DNA of 8,905 nt from Fimbriimonadaceae bacterium (GTDB lineage: Bacteria; Armatimonadota; Fimbriimonadia; Fimbriimonadales; Fimbriimonadaceae). Within the stretch, counting starts at the first letter, position 1. The number at the start of each line of letters is the position of its first letter. Below, piece after piece: positions 5,514-8,905 of the stretch. A model generated the notes under the pieces. It saw nothing but the letters and a program-made list of their open reading frames with translations. It searched no databases and was not told where the DNA came from. The stretch is taken from contig JADZBW010000178.1 of assembly GCA_020851885.1 (NCBI GenBank), positions 1 through 8,905 on the forward strand. Reading direction: 5' to 3'. The position numbers were made by a program, and so were the translations under genes.

Positions 5514-6602
5514 ATGGCCGAACTGCACGTCGATCCCCGAATCGAACATGCCTCCACCCTCCCCAGCACTTTCTACAAAAACCCGGAGTGGTTTGAGCGC
5601 AGCAAGGACGCGATCTTCGCTCGCAGCTGGCAGTGGATCGGACACCAGGATCAGGTCAAGGTCCCGGGCGCGGTGGCGCCTTTCACCCTCTTGGAGGGTT
5701 GCCTGGATGAGCCGCTCCTCCTCACCCGAGATACCCAGGACGCGGTCCACCTCCTCAGCAACGTCTGCACCCACCGAGGGATGACGGTCTGCGAAGGCAT
5801 GGGCAACGAGCGGTTCCTGCGCTGCCGATACCATGGTCGCCGTTTTGGCCTCGACGGCGCGTTTCAACATATGCCCGAGTTCGAGAAGGTCGTCGGATTC
5901 CCATCTCCCGCCGACAACCTCGCCAAAATCCCGTTCGGCCAATGGGGACCGTTTTTCTTTGCCTCGCTGAACCCTACCCTGTCATCGGCCGAGTGGTTCG
6001 CTCCCATGATGGACCGTCTTGGCTGGCTCCCGCTAAGCGAGTTCCGGTTCGCAAGCGAGGGTACTCGGGACTACCTCGTCAAGGCGAATTGGGCGCTCTA
6101 TGTGGACAACTACCTCGAAGGCTTCCACATCCCGTTCATCCACGCCTCCCTGAACGCCGCCATCGACTACGACACCTACGCCTACGAGCTGTTCCCGTCC
6201 GGGAATCTCCAACTGGCCGAGGCCAAGGGCGGCGAGGATTGCTTCGACCTCCCCGCATCCTCCCCGGACTACGGTCGTCGCATCGCCGCCTATTACTACT
6301 GGTTCTTCCCGAATCTCATGTTCAACTTTTATCCGTGGGGGCTCTCGATCAACGTCGTCAAACCGCTCGGCCCGGACGTGACTCGGGTGAGCTTCATCCG
6401 CTACGTTTGGAAGGATGACCGCCTGGAGCAGGGAGCGGGCTCCGGCCTGGACCGCGTCGAACGCGAGGACGAGGCGGTGGTGGAATTGGTGCAAAGGGGG
6501 GTGCAGTCGCGATTCTACGACCGGGGACGCTTCGCCCCTGATCGGGAAATCGGCACTCACCAATTCCACGTACTGGTGAGTCAGTCCCTATCGGGCCACT
6601 GA
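5514..6602 (+). CDS. Rieske non-heme iron oxygenase, catalytic alpha subunit
   Basis: 362 residues from ATG 5514; an in-frame ATG at 5475 would add 13 residues. I chose 5514 because ELHVDPRIEHASTLPSTFY is the typical N-terminus and it clears the opposite gene. The Rieske 2Fe-2S centre is CTH (C85, H87) and CRYH (C104, H107). The mononuclear iron site is DNYLEGFHIPFIH with H205 and H210, and D319 in REDEAVVE as likely third ligand. The residue three before H205, which carries electrons between centres, is Glu202 rather than the Asp of naphthalene dioxygenase, as in carnitine or glycine-betaine type enzymes. The C-terminal GRFAPDREIGTHQFH is a family ending. Such enzymes hydroxylate or demethylate small substrates using a reductase partner; none is encoded here, so the substrate is unknown. 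Confidence 0.92.
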   Translation: MAELHVDPRIEHASTLPSTFYKNPEWFERSKDAIFARSWQWIGHQDQVKVPGAVAPFTLLEGCLDEPLLLTRDTQDAVHLLSNVCTHRGMTVCEGMGNERFLRCRYHGRRFGLDGAFQHMPEFEKVVGFPSPADNLAKIPFGQWGPFFFASLNPTLSSAEWFAPMMDRLGWLPLSEFRFASEGTRDYLVKANWALYVDNYLEGFHIPFIHASLNAAIDYDTYAYELFPSGNLQLAEAKGGEDCFDLPASSPDYGRRIAAYYYWFFPNLMFNFYPWGLSINVVKPLGPDVTRVSFIRYVWKDDRLEQGAGSGLDRVEREDEAVVELVQRGVQSRFYDRGRFAPDREIGTHQFHVLVSQSLSGH

Positions 6603-6925
6603 ATGCTCCTGCCCCGCTGGCCAGGCTTGGGGCGAGGCCGGAATGCGATGAAGCTGTGAACCCGCTTCACTCTCTGTCGGAAGGCGCCCTCCCTTCGGCA
6701 ATGACTTTTTGGGTCATTGGGTTCAATGGAATCGCATCCTTGGGGACTCCCGTTTCCATGGGGAAGTAGGTGTACCGCGAGTTGCTGACCTTCCTTGTGG
6801 AGACGAGGTCTTTGGCCCGAACCACCACCCACGCCAAAACACTGCCCCAGCCAGCAAGACAGAAGAACGATGGGATTCTAGCCAGGTGAAAGAAGCCTCT
6901 TACTCCTGAAGGAGGAGGGGCTCCT
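6603..6925. other. Convergent intergenic region with several hairpins, no clear gene
   Basis: This lies between two converging genes. Visible structures are GCCCC paired with GGGGC around a CTGGCCAG palindrome (about 6611-6638), GTGAA-CCCGC-TTCAC (6656-6670), CAATGAC-TTTTTGG-GTCATTG (6699-6719, a perfect 7-bp stem), and the peptidase terminator at the right end. None of the first three is followed by a convincing T-tract, so no clear terminator for the Rieske gene was found. The minus strand contains a possible decayed frame, listed separately. Confidence 0.5.
6667..6837 (-). pseudogene. Possible remnant or small ORF downstream of the peptidase
   Basis: On the minus strand a frame ending in TGA at 6667-6669 reads plausibly as protein over about 57 codons. 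It has a short hydrophobic stretch (LAWVVV) and a segment containing SRYTYFPMETGVPKDAIPLN, with third positions rich in G and C over about 30 codons. No good start exists: TTG 6837 and GTG 6828 or 6825 lack a ribosome binding site, and the internal ATG 6759 would leave 30 residues. It lies beyond the peptidase's likely terminator. I do not recognise the family. It may be the 3' end of a lost gene, a small gene, or chance. Confidence 0.25.
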
Positions 6926-6928
6926 TCA
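6888..6928 (-). terminator. Probable terminator of the DPP-IV-like gene
   Basis: On the minus strand the stop codon TGA (6928-6926) begins a perfect 8-bp stem, TGAAGGAG with CTCCTTCA, around loop CCCCTC (plus-strand 6907-6928). A competing fold pairs CTCCT with AGGAG and AGCC (6922-6919) with GGCT (6897-6894), followed by TCTTTC. The 3' arm GAGGCTTCTT is identical to that of the hisI terminator candidate. The T-tract is short and interrupted, hence moderate confidence. Confidence 0.5.
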
Positions 6929-8905
6929 TTGCCGTCGGGCAACTTCCCGCCGATACTCGCGCTTGTTCCACGCAACCTGGGCGCCGTTCTTCCGATCGAT
7001 GATGAGGTGGTCCACGAAGAACTCCAGCATTCGCGAGAAGTTCACTCCGGTGTGCCCGGCATCCGTCCCCACCGCCATCTCGTACGACTTGCCCACCCGG
7101 TCGAGGGCATGAGTCATCTGGTAGGTGTTGGCGGGATGGACATTGTTGTCCGCCGACCCGAAATACAGCAGCAGCTTGCCCTTCAAATCCTTGGCGTACT
7201 GCATCGCGCTTCCTGCCTCATAGCCTGCCTTGTTCTCGCCCTCCCCGGGCAGGCCCATGTAACGCTCGGTATAGATGGAATCGTAATTCAGCCAGTCCGT
7301 TACTGAAGAGGAACAGGAACCCGCCCGGAAAACGTCGGGATACCGCACCACGCACATGAGGCTGGAGTAGCCTCCATAGCTGGTGCCATAGATACCGACG
7401 TTGTCGCCATCGATATACGGGCGCTTGGCGAGGGCCTTCACCCCGGCCGCTTGGTCGTCCATTTCCACGATTCCGAGCTTCCCGTAAACCGCGTCTCGGA
7501 ACGCCTTGCCCCGGCCACTCTGCCCCCGACCCTCGATAGTGCAGACCAAGAATCCAAATTCGGTGATCGCGTCGGGGGTGGTGAAATTCTCGAATCCGCC
7601 GCCCGATTCCGGCCCGGCATACACGCTGACCAACAGCGGATACTTCTTGTTGGGATCAAAATCGCTTGGGAAGCTGAGAGTGCCCCAGCACTGGGTTTTT
7701 CCGTCGGCGGCGGTAAAGGTAAACCGCTCCGACTTCTTGAGCCCCAGTTCGTCGAACTTCGCCAAGTCCGCCTTCGCCACTTCCGCCAACACCTTTCCCT
7801 TTGCATCGCAGATACGGGTTGACGAAGGCTGGTCGGTTCGGGTGATGGTATCGGTGAACGCCTCGCCATTGGGCGAAAGGTTGACCTGGTGGTGCCACTT
7901 GGGATCGGTGAGCCGAACATCCCCTTTGCCGTCGAGACCGACCTTGTGGAGCTGGGCCAGATAGGGATTCTCGCCGCTTCGAGCGGTGTACCAAACCGTG
8001 TTCTTCTTGAGGTCGACCTTCGTGATCCCAATGAGGTCGAATTCGTTCTTGGTCACCGTCGAGATCAGCTTTCCCGAGAGGTCGTAAAGGTAGATATTGC
8101 GGAACCCATTCCGCTCGGATGTCCAAAGGAAGCGCTTGGGGCCGGGTTTGTCCTCTTCCAGGTACTGGATCCCAGGGTGGTTTTCAACCCAACTCTGGGG
8201 CCAAGACTCTTTGATGATCACCCGGCACTTGCCAGTTGAAGGATCAGCCCCACAGAACTCCATCACGTTCTGCTTTCGGTTCGTCCGGTTGAAGAAGAGC
8301 TCTTTCCCGTCCGGCGACCAGCGCACATCGTAAACGTAGTGCCCGATATCCGGCGTCCCGGTGTCGAAACTCGTTTCGACGGTGTTCGTCTTCTTGGTTT
8401 CCAAATCGTAAACGAACAGGGTCACGACCGGATTGGGAGCGCCTGCCTTGGGATAGGCCTCGATGTCCAGTCCGTCCTGAACCTTGCCCTGGTCCATCGC
8501 GAGGTAGTAATCGGGCACCTTGCTCTCGTCGAACCGGTAGAAAGCCAGTTTCTTGTCGTCGGGTGAGAACCAGAGGGCCTCCCGGACGCCAAGCTCCTCG
8601 CCGTACACCCAACTGGCAATACCGTATTTCGTCCGGTCCTTGGCATTGCCGTCGGTCGTGACCGCGACTTCGTTCTTACCGTCGGCATCGGCCAGATAGA
8701 CATTGCGATCCCGATGAAACGCTTTGCGCTTCGTGTCGGAGGTAAAAATGGTGTCGAATTGCCGGCCACGCGCGGGGTTGCGACGTTGGGCGGTTCGGCC
8801 CCCACTTGGGACCGACGTCGATGCTTCCAGTTCACCTTCGGTTGCTTTCTTGGCGCCAAGGTCGAAGATGTAGCTCTTGCCGTCGAAGGTGTAGCCAACT
8901 TTCCT
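6926..8905 (-). CDS. Dipeptidyl-peptidase IV family serine peptidase (S9B), 5' end beyond window
   Basis: The frame is open to the right edge: 659 residues are visible and the N-terminus, including any signal peptide, is missing. Bacterial relatives are about 700-780 residues. Numbering within the fragment: residues 1-390 are the beta-propeller, with FDTIFTSDTKRKAFHRDRNVYL and WVYGEELGVREALWFSPDDK, whose E103-E104 are the double Glu that binds the substrate amino terminus in DPP-IV. The alpha/beta-hydrolase domain follows: VYAGP (Tyr429, oxyanion hole), GIYGTSYGGYSS with nucleophile S509, GSADNNVHPAN with D586, and DAGHTGV with H618. All active-site residues are intact. Such enzymes release Xaa-Pro or Xaa-Ala dipeptides, usually in the periplasm or outside. 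GTG at 8608 is internal (the frame continues upstream through conserved propeller sequence), so it is not the start. An Arg/Gly/Pro-rich linker lies at about 33-50. Confidence 0.95.
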   Translation of the reverse strand, partial: RKVGYTFDGKSYIFDLGAKKATEGELEASTSVPSGGRTAQRRNPARGRQFDTIFTSDTKRKAFHRDRNVYLADADGKNEVAVTTDGNAKDRTKYGIASWVYGEELGVREALWFSPDDKKLAFYRFDESKVPDYYLAMDQGKVQDGLDIEAYPKAGAPNPVVTLFVYDLETKKTNTVETSFDTGTPDIGHYVYDVRWSPDGKELFFNRTNRKQNVMEFCGADPSTGKCRVIIKESWPQSWVENHPGIQYLEEDKPGPKRFLWTSERNGFRNIYLYDLSGKLISTVTKNEFDLIGITKVDLKKNTVWYTARSGENPYLAQLHKVGLDGKGDVRLTDPKWHHQVNLSPNGEAFTDTITRTDQPSSTRICDAKGKVLAEVAKADLAKFDELGLKKSERFTFTAADGKTQCWGTLSFPSDFDPNKKYPLLVSVYAGPESGGGFENFTTPDAITEFGFLVCTIEGRGQSGRGKAFRDAVYGKLGIVEMDDQAAGVKALAKRPYIDGDNVGIYGTSYGGYSSLMCVVRYPDVFRAGSCSSSVTDWLNYDSIYTERYMGLPGEGENKAGYEAGSAMQYAKDLKGKLLLYFGSADNNVHPANTYQMTHALDRVGKSYEMAVGTDAGHTGVNFSRMLEFFVDHLIIDRKNGAQVAWNKREYRREVARRQ

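Noticed and set aside
5477..5569. GTG start at 5569 for the YiiX-like gene
   Set aside because: It would lie well inside the conserved Rieske N-terminus on the other strand, and its Ser/Cys/Gly-rich sequence looks like a frame shadow.
6611..6638. GCCCC...GGGGC with CTGGCCAG palindrome as a Rieske terminator
   Set aside because: No T-tract follows and the two pairings compete; too weak to call a terminator.
8244..8898. Alternative minus-strand frames overlapping the peptidase 5' region
   Set aside because: The main frame stays open to the window edge with continuous DPP-IV propeller sequence; the alternatives are Arg/Ser/Pro-rich shadows.
1..8905. tRNA, rRNA, CRISPR array, insertion sequence, attachment site or riboswitch
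   Set aside because: Reading both strands, I saw no cloverleaf-like sequence, regularly spaced direct repeats, transposase motifs or terminal inverted repeats.

Overview
The window is a moderately GC-rich bacterial chromosome segment (roughly 60% GC by eye), densely packed with single genes on both strands. It has no rRNA, tRNA, CRISPR array, insertion sequence or phage structural gene. The gene mix is a permuted papain-like YiiX family protein, a DPP-IV type S9 peptidase with an Arg/Gly/Pro-rich insert, a ThuA-like protein and a lone Rieske oxygenase. With several starts that lack a Shine-Dalgarno sequence, this suggests an environmental free-living bacterium. Armatimonadota (Fimbriimonas-like) or a planctomycete/acidobacterial relative would fit, but this is a guess and not a taxonomic call.

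Layout: (1) 1-215 (+), C-terminal end of a SAM-dependent methyltransferase. (2) 187-1662 (-), an ArnT/PMT-like membrane glycosyltransferase whose 3' end overlaps the methyltransferase tail-to-tail. (3) 1700-2056 (+), hisI, divergent from the glycosyltransferase across only 37 bp and followed by two hairpins, the second a probable terminator. (4) 2236-3933 (+), a 565-residue two-domain protein joining an Amidase_2 peptidoglycan amidase to an alpha/beta-hydrolase with a GHSAG nucleophile elbow. (5) 3959-4627 (+), a ThuA-like protein. (6) 4631-5476 (-), a YiiX/C92-type papain-like hydrolase, tail-to-tail with ThuA (3 bp apart) and head-to-head with the next gene. (7) 5514-6602 (+), a Rieske non-heme iron oxygenase alpha subunit. 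(8) 6603-6925, a gap of about 320 bp holding hairpins, a probable terminator and a possible decayed reading frame. (9) 6926-8905 (-), a DPP-IV-like serine peptidase running off the right edge.

The genes do not form one pathway. Only amidase-hydrolase plus ThuA could be an operon (25 nt apart, same strand), and ThuA may have its own -10 element. The amidase and the YiiX-like protein are both candidate envelope hydrolases but lie on opposite strands.

The items most worth a second look are the amidase/serine-hydrolase fusion with no visible signal peptide; a recurring TANNNT hexamer 7-10 nt before start codons, suggesting leaderless transcription; the Glu at the Rieske bridging position; and two terminators of shared form lying just after stop codons that are themselves embedded in 8-bp hairpins. 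I did not find a clear multi-gene defence or mobile system.
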